Shown here: piece after piece, positions 49,556-56,678 of the stretch
How the letters are laid out: every line of letters begins with the position of its first letter
How positions within the stretch are numbered: the stretch's first letter is position 1
NCBI RefSeq assembly: GCF_019049285.1
Contig: NZ_JAGMUL010000169.1
Coordinates: 162,047 to 226,046, forward strand
Direction: 5' to 3'
Source of the DNA: Streptomyces sp. AC550_RSS872
GTDB lineage: Bacteria; Actinomycetota; Actinomycetes; Streptomycetales; Streptomycetaceae
DNA: 64,000 bases
Notes under the pieces: generated by a model
Database searches by the model: none
Seen by the model: the letters and a program-made list of their open reading frames with translations, nothing else
What the model was told of the DNA's origin: nothing
Translations under genes and position numbers: made by a program

Positions 49556-50002
49556 ATGGACTGGAGCCACTACCGCTTCCGCAGCCTGTGGGCCCTGCCC
49601 GCCGCGCCCGCCACCGTCTACGACCTGCTGGCCCGGGCCGAGGACTACCCGCGCTGGTGGCCCCAGGTGCGCGAGGTGAACCGGATCGACGACACCAGCG
49701 GTGTGATCACGATCCGCTCGGTCCTGCCGTACGACATGACCTTCACGGCGCGTGAAGTGCGGCGGGACCGCGCGGCCGGTGTCCTGGAGATCACCATGTC
49801 CGGAGACATCGAGGGCTGGGCCCGCTGGACCGTCACCCCGCACGGCTCCGGCGCCCTCGCCCGCTACGACCAGGTCGTCGACGTGAACAAGCCGCTGCTG
49901 AGACGGTTCGCGGTGCCGGGGCGGCCCGTCTTCCGGGCGAACCACCGGCTGATGATGCGCGCCGGACGGCGGGGGCTTCTGGCCTACCTCGCCGGTCGGT
50001 GA
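49556..50002 (+). CDS. SRPBCC (START-like) polyketide cyclase/dehydrase-type protein
   Basis: A 148-residue helix-grip protein. It starts DWSHYRFRSLWALPAAPATV YDLLARAEDYPRWWPQV, the usual SRPBCC N-terminal strand and helix with the WWPQV turn. It continues GVITIRSVLPYDMTFTAREV and GDIEGWARWTVTPHGSGAL, and has a long C-terminal helix (RANHRLMMRAGRRGLLAYL). It would bind a hydrophobic ligand in a central cavity; the ligand is unknown. ATG 49556 was chosen on reading frame and conservation. It is divergent from the large membrane protein and followed by a tRNA. Confidence 0.85.
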   Translation: MDWSHYRFRSLWALPAAPATVYDLLARAEDYPRWWPQVREVNRIDDTSGVITIRSVLPYDMTFTAREVRRDRAAGVLEITMSGDIEGWARWTVTPHGSGALARYDQVVDVNKPLLRRFAVPGRPVFRANHRLMMRAGRRGLLAYLAGR

Positions 50003-50053
50003 GAAGCGGTTTGAAGGAAGCGCGCCGGGACCTGTATTGTTCAGTCCGTTCCC

Positions 50054-50125
50054 GGGCGATTAGCTCAGTGGGAGAGCGCTTCGTTCACACCGAAGAGGTC
50101 ACTGGTTCGAACCCAGTATCGCCCA
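50054..50125 (+). tRNA. tRNA-Val (anticodon CAC), copy 2
   Basis: 72 nt, identical in every base to the tRNA gene at 39704-39775 (anticodon loop TTCACAC). Flanking sequences differ. Confidence 0.95.
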
Positions 50126-50134
50126 CCGGGAAAG

Positions 50135-50164
50135 GCCGGTCCGCCGCAGCGGACCGGCTTTTTT
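50135..50164 (+). terminator. Intrinsic terminator after tRNA-Val
   Basis: GCCGGTCCGC at 50135-50144 pairs with GCGGACCGGC at 50149-50158 around CGCA and is followed by TTTTTT, a canonical rho-independent terminator. Confidence 0.9.
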
Positions 50165-50194
50165 GTTGCTCGGCTCCTTGTCGCCACGGACCGC

Positions 50195-50920
50195 CTAGGC
50201 GGCCGCGGGCAGATCCGGGCGCAGTGGCCACGCCGGGTCCACCGCCTCGTCGCTGCCGCTGCGGGCGAACCACGCCTGGAGCCCGCGTGCCTGCGCCGCG
50301 TGCCACACCGCCTGCAAGGTGTGCAGCTCGGCCGGCGACAGCCGCTCCAGCCGGGCCGCGAAACGGCGCCCCACCGCCCGGACGACCTCCAGTGAGGCCA
50401 GCGCGTCGGCCGCCGCGTCGTGCGCGCCGTCCAGCGTGACGCCGTAGTGCGCGCACAGGTCCGTCAGGGTGCGGCGGCCCTTGCGATAGCGGTCCAGGTG
50501 TTTGTCGAGGACCCGTGGATCGAGCACCAACAGGGGTGTCGCCTCGAACCAGTGGTCCAGGGACGAGGCGCGGTGGCGGCGCAACTCGCGGTCGAGCAGC
50601 GTGAGATCGAACGGCGCGTTCATCACCACCACCGGCCGTCCCCTGCCCGCCTGTTCCGCCAGCTCGCCGGCTATCTCATGCATCACCGGCGCAGGCCAGC
50701 GGCCGTTGCGCTGAAGATGCTCCTCCGTCAGTCCGTGCACCGCCGTCGCCGCCTCCGGCACCGGCACGCCCGGGTTCACCAGCCACCGGGTCACCCTCGG
50801 CCGGGTTCCCGGGGCGTCCTGGACGACGACGGCCGCCGAAACGATCCGGTCGGTCTCGACGTCCACGCCTGTCGTCTCCGTGTCGAATGCCGCCAGCGGC
50901 CCCTCATACCAGCACGCCAT
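50195..50920 (-). CDS. DEDDh 3'-5' exonuclease (DnaQ-like)
   Basis: A 241-residue exonuclease of the DnaQ/RNase T superfamily. Exo I is LAAFDTETTGVD (Asp, Glu), Exo II MNAPFDLTLLDREL (Asp), and Exo III with HDAAADALAS (His, Asp). The fold ends at about residue 180; a ~60-residue tail (LERLSPAELHTLQAVWHAAQ, ARGLQAWFARSGSDEAVDPA) resembles a zinc-less DUF3820-like or protein-contact end. It is not fused to a polymerase subunit, so proofreading, repair or RNA trimming are all possible. ATG 50920 is the only sensible start. Confidence 0.9.
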   Translation of the reverse strand: MACWYEGPLAAFDTETTGVDVETDRIVSAAVVVQDAPGTRPRVTRWLVNPGVPVPEAATAVHGLTEEHLQRNGRWPAPVMHEIAGELAEQAGRGRPVVVMNAPFDLTLLDRELRRHRASSLDHWFEATPLLVLDPRVLDKHLDRYRKGRRTLTDLCAHYGVTLDGAHDAAADALASLEVVRAVGRRFAARLERLSPAELHTLQAVWHAAQARGLQAWFARSGSDEAVDPAWPLRPDLPAAA

Positions 50921-51088
50921 ACCTACACAACCCCTCGTTCACCCACGGCAGCTGACGTACCGTCTTCTGCCCGTTTGGTGATACCCGGGCCGTTTGCGAC
51001 GTACGCCGGAAGGACACAACAGGAGTGCGGGTCTTTGCAGTTCAGCGGCCCGCCACGGGGATTCACTCTGCCTGGAAGGCTGTTGGTC

Positions 51089-51655
51089 ATGGCGATAGCG
51101 CAGCCCGAGCGGGGCGGGCTGCTGCCCGAACGAACGGGCCCCCATCGCGGTTCACTCGCCACTACCGCCTGCATGGAGACGTTGCAGGTGGGCTATCTGC
51201 ACGCCGTCGCGGCTGCCTCCGGATGCTCGCTGTCCCAGCCGTTTCCGGACAACGGCATCGACTGGCACGTCAGCCACAGCGCGCCCGGCCACACCGTGGA
51301 CGACGAAGTGACCATAAAGGTGCAGCTCAAGGCCACCTACCAGCTCGCACCGAACCCGCCCGGCCGCTTCTTCTCCTTCACGCTCGACAACGACCACCTG
51401 GCCAAGCTCGCCCGAACGCCGGTCTCGGTGCACAAGATCCTGGTCGTGATGATCGTCCCGCGCTCGCAGGAGCAGTGGCTGCGGGCCGGGCACGACCGTC
51501 TCGACCTGCGGCACTGCTGCTACTGGGTCAACCTCGCCGGCCACGCGATCACCGGCCGGCGCCGCACCACCGTGCGCATACCGACCTCACGCATCTTCGA
51601 CGACCGGGCGCTCTGCGAGATCATGACGCGGGTCGGGACCGGAGGCAGACCATGA
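51089..51655 (+). CDS. DUF4365-type nuclease-like protein
   Basis: A 188-residue protein whose core looks like a PD-(D/E)xK-type nuclease fold. DNGIDWHVSH supplies an acidic residue, and TIKVQLKATYQLA supplies the Q-x-K element, as in DUF4365 and Mrr-like proteins. The N-terminal helix MAIAQPERGGLLPERTGPHR to LQVGYLHAVAAASG precedes it, and the C-terminal half ends with a conserved strand RRTTVRIPTSRIFDD. ATG 51089 has GGAAGG upstream. The stop overlaps the next gene's start (ATGA at 51652-51655), so the two proteins are made together. No nuclease activity can be assumed without testing. Confidence 0.75.
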   Translation: MAIAQPERGGLLPERTGPHRGSLATTACMETLQVGYLHAVAAASGCSLSQPFPDNGIDWHVSHSAPGHTVDDEVTIKVQLKATYQLAPNPPGRFFSFTLDNDHLAKLARTPVSVHKILVVMIVPRSQEQWLRAGHDRLDLRHCCYWVNLAGHAITGRRRTTVRIPTSRIFDDRALCEIMTRVGTGGRP

Positions 51656-52881
51656 CGCACCGTCCGCTGGAGGAACCCGTACGACCAGTGCGGCCGCACC
51701 CCGTCGACGCGTCCTGGGAGCGTCCCCCCGACCCCGGCGACGTCGACCCCGCCGTGCTCAGCGCCCTGCTGCACCGGCACGGCTGGCAGCGGCGCGGGGG
51801 AGCGGCGGGGCGCTACGGCCGCTGGGCCCCGCCCGGCCCTGGCGGCAACGGCACCAGCCTGCTCGTCCCCGAGTCCCGCGCCTTCCCCGACAGCGACGAC
51901 CTGCTCGGCGAGGCCCTCGTCGCCCTCGCCCGCAGCGGCATGCCCTCCGCCCGTGAAGTGCTGGTCGGGCTCGCCGTGCCCAGCGACGAGGTCCGCTGGT
52001 GGCGGGACGCGCCGAGCGGGCCGGCCGGGGCCGCGCCCTGGACGGTCGAGGAGGAACTGCGCACCGGCGCCCGCCAGATGCTCCTCGCCGCGGCGCTCGC
52101 CACGCGCGCGCGTGCCGGCTACTACGGCACCCGGCACCGCCGAGCCGCCGCCGCGATGCTGGAGAGCGTCCTCATAGGCTCCGGGGCCGGCGGCCGCCGG
52201 CTCGCCGCCTTCGTGCCCGTCGGCACGGGACGCCCCCTCGCCGTTCGCCTCCATCAAGCCCTCTACGCAGCCCGCGAAGCCATCGACTACCAGCGGGCCA
52301 CCGGCGGCATGGACGCCTTCGACGGTGCCGTCGAGGCGGGCGTCAGCCGGGAGCTGACCGAAGCGCTGGTGGTGCTGGTGCGCGGCACCGAGGGTGCGCG
52401 CGTCGCCGTCGACTGGTCGCCCGCGGCCGGGGTGCCCGCGGACTGCGCGTCCGGTGTCGAACCCGTCGAGTTCTCGCCGGGCGACCTGCCCGTGCTGCGC
52501 GAGGCCGCCGCCCGCTATCTGCGCGAGGAGCCGTCCGTGCCGGTGAGGATCACGGGAACGGTCGTACGGATGCGCAGGTCGGGACCGCGCGGGGAGGGCA
52601 CCGTACGGCTGCGCGTCCTCGCGGGCGCCGAGGTACCGCACGTCCGGCTCACCCTGGACGAGGAGTCGTACCGCATCGCCGGGCACGCCCACCTGGTCGG
52701 ACTGCCGGTGCGGGTCCACGGCCGCCTGGAGAGCCGGGGCGGATTCCGCAAGGTCACCGGGGCGTCCGGGGTCGTACCGGTGCAGGTGGACGAGGCCGAG
52801 CGGGACCGGCTGATGAAGTCGTTGCAGGAGGATCTGGACTTCTTCGAGGGGGCTTGTGGTGGGGAGGGGGACGGGGACTGA
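51652..52881 (+). CDS. Unknown protein coupled to the DUF4365 gene
   Basis: A 409-residue soluble protein that I do not recognise. The N-terminal ~65 residues are Pro-rich with VDPAVLSALLHRHGWQRRGG, a possible short winged-helix-like element. The middle (~100-250) is Ala/Leu-rich and helical (EEELRTGARQMLLAAALATR, HRRAAAAMLESVLIGSGAGG). Residues ~290-390 look like a beta-barrel or OB-like domain (PVRITGTVVRMRRSGPRGEG, TVRLRVLAGAEVPHVRLTLD, LVGLPVRVHGRLESRGGFRK). The C-terminus is an acidic helix. ATG 51652 overlaps the DUF4365 stop. A nucleic-acid-binding OB-like end would suit a nuclease partner, but this is only structural guesswork. Confidence 0.75.
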   Translation: MTHRPLEEPVRPVRPHPVDASWERPPDPGDVDPAVLSALLHRHGWQRRGGAAGRYGRWAPPGPGGNGTSLLVPESRAFPDSDDLLGEALVALARSGMPSAREVLVGLAVPSDEVRWWRDAPSGPAGAAPWTVEEELRTGARQMLLAAALATRARAGYYGTRHRRAAAAMLESVLIGSGAGGRRLAAFVPVGTGRPLAVRLHQALYAAREAIDYQRATGGMDAFDGAVEAGVSRELTEALVVLVRGTEGARVAVDWSPAAGVPADCASGVEPVEFSPGDLPVLREAAARYLREEPSVPVRITGTVVRMRRSGPRGEGTVRLRVLAGAEVPHVRLTLDEESYRIAGHAHLVGLPVRVHGRLESRGGFRKVTGASGVVPVQVDEAERDRLMKSLQEDLDFFEGACGGEGDGD

Positions 52882-53041
52882 CGGGTGACGGCTTGCAGCT
52901 GGAGCGCTGACTGTTTGGCTTCGTTCGCCTCCGGCGCGCCCCTACGGCTCTCTTCGCCGCCGGTGTCCGACAGACAGTGCGGGTTGGGGGGTACTCGCCC
53001 GGCGCGGTGTGGGCTGGTCGGCACACGGACCCGGGCAGCAG

Positions 53042-53084
53042 CGCCCTTACAGGGGCGCGGGGAACTGCGCGACCAGCCACGACG
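53042..53084 (+). repeat. Dispersed intergenic repeat family A, copy 5
   Basis: CTTACAGGGGCGCGGGGAAC then TGCGCGACCAGCCACGACG, the copy closest to the family consensus. Confidence 0.8.
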
Positions 53085-53175
53085 AAACCGCACACGACCG
53101 CCGACCCGTCCCGCTCCTCCCGGCGGAGCGCTCACGCGGAGCGCAACCGTTTCGCGGTCAAGTGGGTGGGGTCGG

Positions 53176-53181
53176 TACGAT
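53176..53181 (+). promoter_or_regulatory. -10 hexamer upstream of thrS
   Basis: TACGAT, 6 nt before the ATG of a short ORF (53188) and ~60 nt before thrS. If transcription starts at 53188, the short ORF is leaderless. Confidence 0.5.
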
Positions 53182-53187
53182 CGCGTA

Positions 53188-53259
53188 ATGCGCGCGCTCC
53201 TGGTATGGCGCCGCACCCCACCTTCAGTCAGGAGAGACCGGTGTCAGACGTCCGTGTGA
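53188..53259 (+). CDS. Leaderless 23-codon upstream ORF overlapping the thrS start
   Basis: ATG 53188 stands 6 nt after TACGAT and opens a frame of 23 codons (MRALLVWRRTPPSVRRDRCQ then TSV) ending with TGA at 53257-53259. It runs through the thrS ribosome site (AGGAGAG) and 19 nt into thrS in a different frame. It contains two Thr and five Arg codons. Whether it is translated is unproven; the leaderless geometry is the main evidence. Confidence 0.35.
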   Translation: MRALLVWRRTPPSVRRDRCQTSV

Positions 53260-55217
53260 TCATCCAACGCGATTCCGAGCGGGAAGAACGCGTGGTGACG
53301 ACGGGCACTACGGCCGCCGACCTCTTCGCCGGTGAGCGCTCGATCATCGCCGCGCGCGTGGGCGGCGAGCTCAGGGACCTGTCGTACGTGCTCGTCGACG
53401 GGGAAGAGGTCGAGGGCGTCGAGATCTCCTCCGAGGACGGGCTCAACATCCTGCGCCACTCCACCGCGCATGTGATGGCGCAGGCCGTGCAGGAGCTCTT
53501 CCCCGAGGCCAAGCTGGGCATCGGCCCGCCCGTCAAGGACGGCTTCTACTACGACTTCGACGTCGAGAAGCCGTTCACGCCCGAGGATCTCAAGGCCGTC
53601 GAGAAGAAGATGCAGGAGATCCAGAAGCGGGGGCAGCGCTTCTCGCGTCGTGTCGTCAGCGATGAGGCCGCTCGTGAGGAGCTCGCCGACGAGCCCTACA
53701 AGCTGGAGCTGATCGGCCTCAAGGGCGCCGCCTCCAGCGACGACGGCGCGGACGTCGAGGTCGGCGCCGGTGAACTGACGATCTACGACAACCTGGACGC
53801 CAAGAGCGGCGAACTGTGCTGGAAGGACCTCTGCCGGGGACCCCACCTGCCCACCACCCGCAACATCCCGGCGTTCAAGCTGATGCGCAACGCGGCCGCC
53901 TACTGGCGCGGCAGCGAGAAGAACCCGATGCTCCAGCGCATCTACGGTACGGCCTGGCCGTCCAAGGACGAGCTCAAGGCGCACCTCGACTTCCTCGCCG
54001 AGGCCGAGAAGCGCGACCACCGCAAGCTGGGCAACGAGCTCGACCTGTTCTCCATCCCGGAGCAGATCGGCTCCGGGCTCGCCGTCTTCCACCCCAAGGG
54101 CGGCATCGTCCGCCGGGTCATGGAGGACTACTCGCGGCGCCGCCATGAGGAGGAGGGCTACGAGTTCGTCTACACCCCGCACGCGACGAAGGGGAAGCTC
54201 TTCGAGACGTCGGGCCACCTGGACTGGTACGCCGAGGGCATGTACCCGCCCATGCAGCTCGACGAGGGCGTGGACTACTACCTCAAGCCCATGAACTGCC
54301 CGATGCACAACCTGATCTTCGACGCGCGCGGGCGTTCCTACCGTGAACTGCCGCTGCGTCTCTTCGAGTTCGGGACCGTGTACCGGTACGAGAAGTCGGG
54401 CGTCGTGCACGGCCTCACGCGCGCGCGTGGCTTCACGCAGGACGACGCGCACATCTACTGCACCCGTGAGCAGATGTCGGAGGAGCTCGACAAGACGCTC
54501 ACCTTCGTCCTCGGCCTGCTGCGCGACTACGGTCTGACCGACTTCTACCTGGAGCTGTCCACCAAGGACCCGGAGAAGTTCGTCGGCTCGGACGAGGTCT
54601 GGGAGGAGGCGACCGAGACGCTGCGCGAGGTCGCCGAGAAGCAGGGGCTGCCGCTGGTTCCGGATCCGGGTGGCGCCGCCTTCTACGGGCCGAAGATCTC
54701 CGTCCAGGCCAAGGACGCCATCGGCCGGACCTGGCAGATGTCGACCATCCAGCTCGACTTCAACCTGCCGGAGCGCTTCGACCTGGAGTACACCTCCGCG
54801 GACGGCTCCAAGCAGCGCCCGGTCATGATCCACCGCGCGCTGTTCGGCTCCATCGAGCGGTTCTTCGCGGTGCTGCTCGAGCACTACGCGGGTGCCTTCC
54901 CGGCGTGGCTGGCCCCGGTCCAGGCGATCGGCATCCCGATCGGCGACGGGCACGTGGACTACTTGGAGAAGTTCGCTGCGGCCGCGAAGAAGAAGGGCCT
55001 CAGGGTCGAGGTGGACTCCTCCTCCGACCGTATGCAGAAGAAGATCCGCAACGCCCAGAAGCAGAAGGTGCCCTTCATGGTCATCGCGGGTGACGAGGAC
55101 ATGGCCAACAACGCCGTCTCCTTCCGCTACCGCGACGGCTCCCAGGAGAACGGCATCCCGTTCGACGAAGCCATCGCGAAGATCGCACAGGTCGTCGAGG
55201 AGCGGGCGCAGATCTGA
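53241..55217 (+). CDS. thrS: Threonyl-tRNA synthetase
   Basis: A 658-residue class II aminoacyl-tRNA synthetase that charges tRNA-Thr. Domains: TGS (~1-65, SDVRVIIQRDSEREERVVTT), second additional editing domain (~70-235) with HSTAHVMAQA and DLCRGPHLP, catalytic core (~250-540) with zinc-binding MNCPMH, motif 2 FEFGTVYRYEKSG and motif 3 IHRALFGSIERFF, and C-terminal anticodon-binding domain from about 548. All zinc and class II motif residues are visible. GTG 53241 has AGGAGAG just upstream. A 23-codon leaderless ORF overlaps the start. A terminator hairpin follows. Confidence 0.96.
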   Translation: MSDVRVIIQRDSEREERVVTTGTTAADLFAGERSIIAARVGGELRDLSYVLVDGEEVEGVEISSEDGLNILRHSTAHVMAQAVQELFPEAKLGIGPPVKDGFYYDFDVEKPFTPEDLKAVEKKMQEIQKRGQRFSRRVVSDEAAREELADEPYKLELIGLKGAASSDDGADVEVGAGELTIYDNLDAKSGELCWKDLCRGPHLPTTRNIPAFKLMRNAAAYWRGSEKNPMLQRIYGTAWPSKDELKAHLDFLAEAEKRDHRKLGNELDLFSIPEQIGSGLAVFHPKGGIVRRVMEDYSRRRHEEEGYEFVYTPHATKGKLFETSGHLDWYAEGMYPPMQLDEGVDYYLKPMNCPMHNLIFDARGRSYRELPLRLFEFGTVYRYEKSGVVHGLTRARGFTQDDAHIYCTREQMSEELDKTLTFVLGLLRDYGLTDFYLELSTKDPEKFVGSDEVWEEATETLREVAEKQGLPLVPDPGGAAFYGPKISVQAKDAIGRTWQMSTIQLDFNLPERFDLEYTSADGSKQRPVMIHRALFGSIERFFAVLLEHYAGAFPAWLAPVQAIGIPIGDGHVDYLEKFAAAAKKKGLRVEVDSSSDRMQKKIRNAQKQKVPFMVIAGDEDMANNAVSFRYRDGSQENGIPFDEAIAKIAQVVEERAQI

Positions 55218-55239
55218 TCCGGCTGCGCGCACGCACTGG

Positions 55240-55270
55240 GGCCCTCGGGGAGTTCAGTTCCCCGGGGGCC
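55240..55270. terminator. Terminator between thrS and the potassium-channel gene
   Basis: GGCCCTCGGGGA at 55240-55251 pairs with TCCCCGGGGGCC at 55259-55270 (one G-U), followed by TTTCG. It overlaps the end of the convergent channel gene, so it may serve both. Confidence 0.75.
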
Positions 55271-55913
55271 TTTCGTCGTCCTCGTGGGAGAAGACGTGCA
55301 GCAGCCACGAGGCGAAGGTGCCGGTCACGGCCCCGAGCAGGCCCAGTCCCACGGCCATGATCCCTACGGCGATCAGCCGCCCCCGGAAAGTGACGGGGGT
55401 GAAGTCGCCGTAACCAACCGTGGCGAGCGTCGAACATGTCCACCACAGGGCGTCGCCGAAGGTCCGCATCGTCGCGCCCGGCGCCCCGCGCTCCTGGTGG
55501 TAGACCGAGAGGGCACCGGTGAAGCCGAGGAGCACCGTGGACAGGCCGGCGTAGACGATCACCCGCGCGTGCACGGTGAGCCAGGGCCGTCCGTGCCGAC
55601 GCCTGACGGTGTCGTACGCCTTCACGATCTGGAGCGGCCGCAGCAGCGGCAGGAACAGCACCACCGTGTCCAGCGGGTGCCGGTGTACGAAGCTCCGTCG
55701 CTGTCCGCTGAGCAGCCAGCGCACGGCGTAGTCGACACCGAACAACGCCCAGGCGGTGAAGGTCAGCGCGAGACAGAGGTCGAGCACGGCATCCGTGAGA
55801 TGACCATGGCCCAGGACACGGATCGCGTAGGAGGTGAGGAAGACGAGGGACGCCACGGCGAGAGGGATCTCGGTGTGCTGCTGCCAGCGTGCCAAGCGGC
55901 TGTCGTCGTCCAC
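55254..55913 (-). CDS. Potassium channel family protein
   Basis: A 219-residue membrane protein with five or six helices. The pore loop contains the selectivity filter TVGYGD in WWTCSTLATVGYGDFTPVTF near residues 168-186, followed by the inner helix GRLIAVGIMAVGLGLLGAVT. The preceding segments include an S4-like stretch with few positive charges (FLPLLRPLQIVKAYDTVRRR). It is thus a compact VIC-superfamily K+ channel without a regulatory RCK domain. GTG 55913 is the only in-frame start with a sensible N-terminus (DDDSRLARWQQHTEIPLAVA). It is divergent from the HIT gene with a 78-bp gap. Confidence 0.87.
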   Translation of the reverse strand: MDDDSRLARWQQHTEIPLAVASLVFLTSYAIRVLGHGHLTDAVLDLCLALTFTAWALFGVDYAVRWLLSGQRRSFVHRHPLDTVVLFLPLLRPLQIVKAYDTVRRRHGRPWLTVHARVIVYAGLSTVLLGFTGALSVYHQERGAPGATMRTFGDALWWTCSTLATVGYGDFTPVTFRGRLIAVGIMAVGLGLLGAVTGTFASWLLHVFSHEDDERPPGN

Positions 55914-55979
55914 CGGCCAAGCTTGGCTCGGGCCGACCGGGTGCGAGCCCCGGCGACACGCCGGGAACGGCCGAAGCCA

Positions 55980-55985
55980 TATGCT
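55980..55985 (+). promoter_or_regulatory. -10 hexamer of a leaderless HIT-protein transcript
   Basis: TATGCT, 6 nt before ATG 55992, with no ribosome site between. Confidence 0.5.
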
Positions 55986-55991
55986 GCACGC

Positions 55992-56540
55992 ATGACGAGT
56001 GAGCCGGAGCAGCAGTGGGGAGTGGGGATCCAGGACGCGTTCCAGCGCCTGTGGACGCCCCATCGGATGGCCTACATCCAGGGTGAGAACAAGCCGACCG
56101 GCCCCGGCGCGGACGACGGCTGCCCCTTCTGCTCGATCCCGGCCAAGTCCGACGAGGACGGGCTTGTCGTCAAGCGTGGCGAGCAGGTGTACGCGGTCCT
56201 CAACCTCTACCCGTACAACGGCGGCCACCTCATGGTCGTGCCCTACCGCCATGTCGCCGACTACACCGACCTCACCGAGCCGGAGACCATCGAACTCGCC
56301 GCCCTGACCAAGCAGGCGATGACGGCCCTGCGCACCGCCTCGGGCGCCCACGGCTTCAACATCGGCATGAACCAGGGCACGGTCGCCGGCGCCGGCATCG
56401 CGGCCCATCTGCACCAGCACATCGTCCCGCGCTGGGGCGGCGACACGAACTTCATGCCGGTGGTGGGCCACACCCGGGTGCTGCCGCAGCTGTTGGCGGA
56501 CACCCGGAAGATGCTGGCGGAGGCCTGGCCGACCGCCTGA
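55992..56540 (+). CDS. HIT-family hydrolase/AP4A phosphorylase-like protein
   Basis: A 182-residue histidine-triad protein. The triad is HLHQHIVPRW at about 137-146, a HxHxH variant, with the upstream strand GFNIGMNQGTVAGAGIAAHL. CPFCSIPAKSDEDG carries a CxxC zinc or structural pair, common in actinobacterial members. It likely hydrolyses or phosphorylyses a dinucleoside polyphosphate or nucleotide conjugate. ATG 55992 lies 6 nt after TATGCT; the longer open frame is unsupported. In streptomycetes this gene lies near the PIM lipid operon and thrS, as here. Confidence 0.9.
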   Translation: MTSEPEQQWGVGIQDAFQRLWTPHRMAYIQGENKPTGPGADDGCPFCSIPAKSDEDGLVVKRGEQVYAVLNLYPYNGGHLMVVPYRHVADYTDLTEPETIELAALTKQAMTALRTASGAHGFNIGMNQGTVAGAGIAAHLHQHIVPRWGGDTNFMPVVGHTRVLPQLLADTRKMLAEAWPTA

Positions 56541-56565
56541 CATCTCGGCCGGCGGTGGCAGCTGT

Positions 56566-56637
56566 CAGCCCGTCCGGCGTCTGAGGACGAGGCCCGCCAG
56601 GGCCGATGGGGGGTCTGGGGGCCGCAGCCCCCAGGGG
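56566..56637 (+). repeat. Dispersed intergenic repeat family B, copy 1
   Basis: Begins CAGCCCGTCCGGCGTCTGAG then GACGAGG, and ends with a hairpin CTGGGGGC-CGCA-GCCCCCAG. A second copy lies at 63811-63882. It sits between convergent genes and its hairpin may terminate transcription. Confidence 0.8.
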
Positions 56638-56678
56638 ACGGTCACCCAGACCCCCCCCGCGGCCCAACCGCCGCAGGC

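Larger units (their letters stand above)
52882..53187. other. Intergenic region before thrS with a family-A repeat
   Basis: About 300 bp without a supported gene. A family-A repeat lies at 53042-53084. The thrS promoter region (-10 TACGAT at 53176-53181) is at the right end. I looked for T-box leader motifs and found none. Confidence 0.55.

Noticed and set aside
52882..53240. T-box leader for thrS
   Set aside because: No T-box consensus or specifier stem-loop found.
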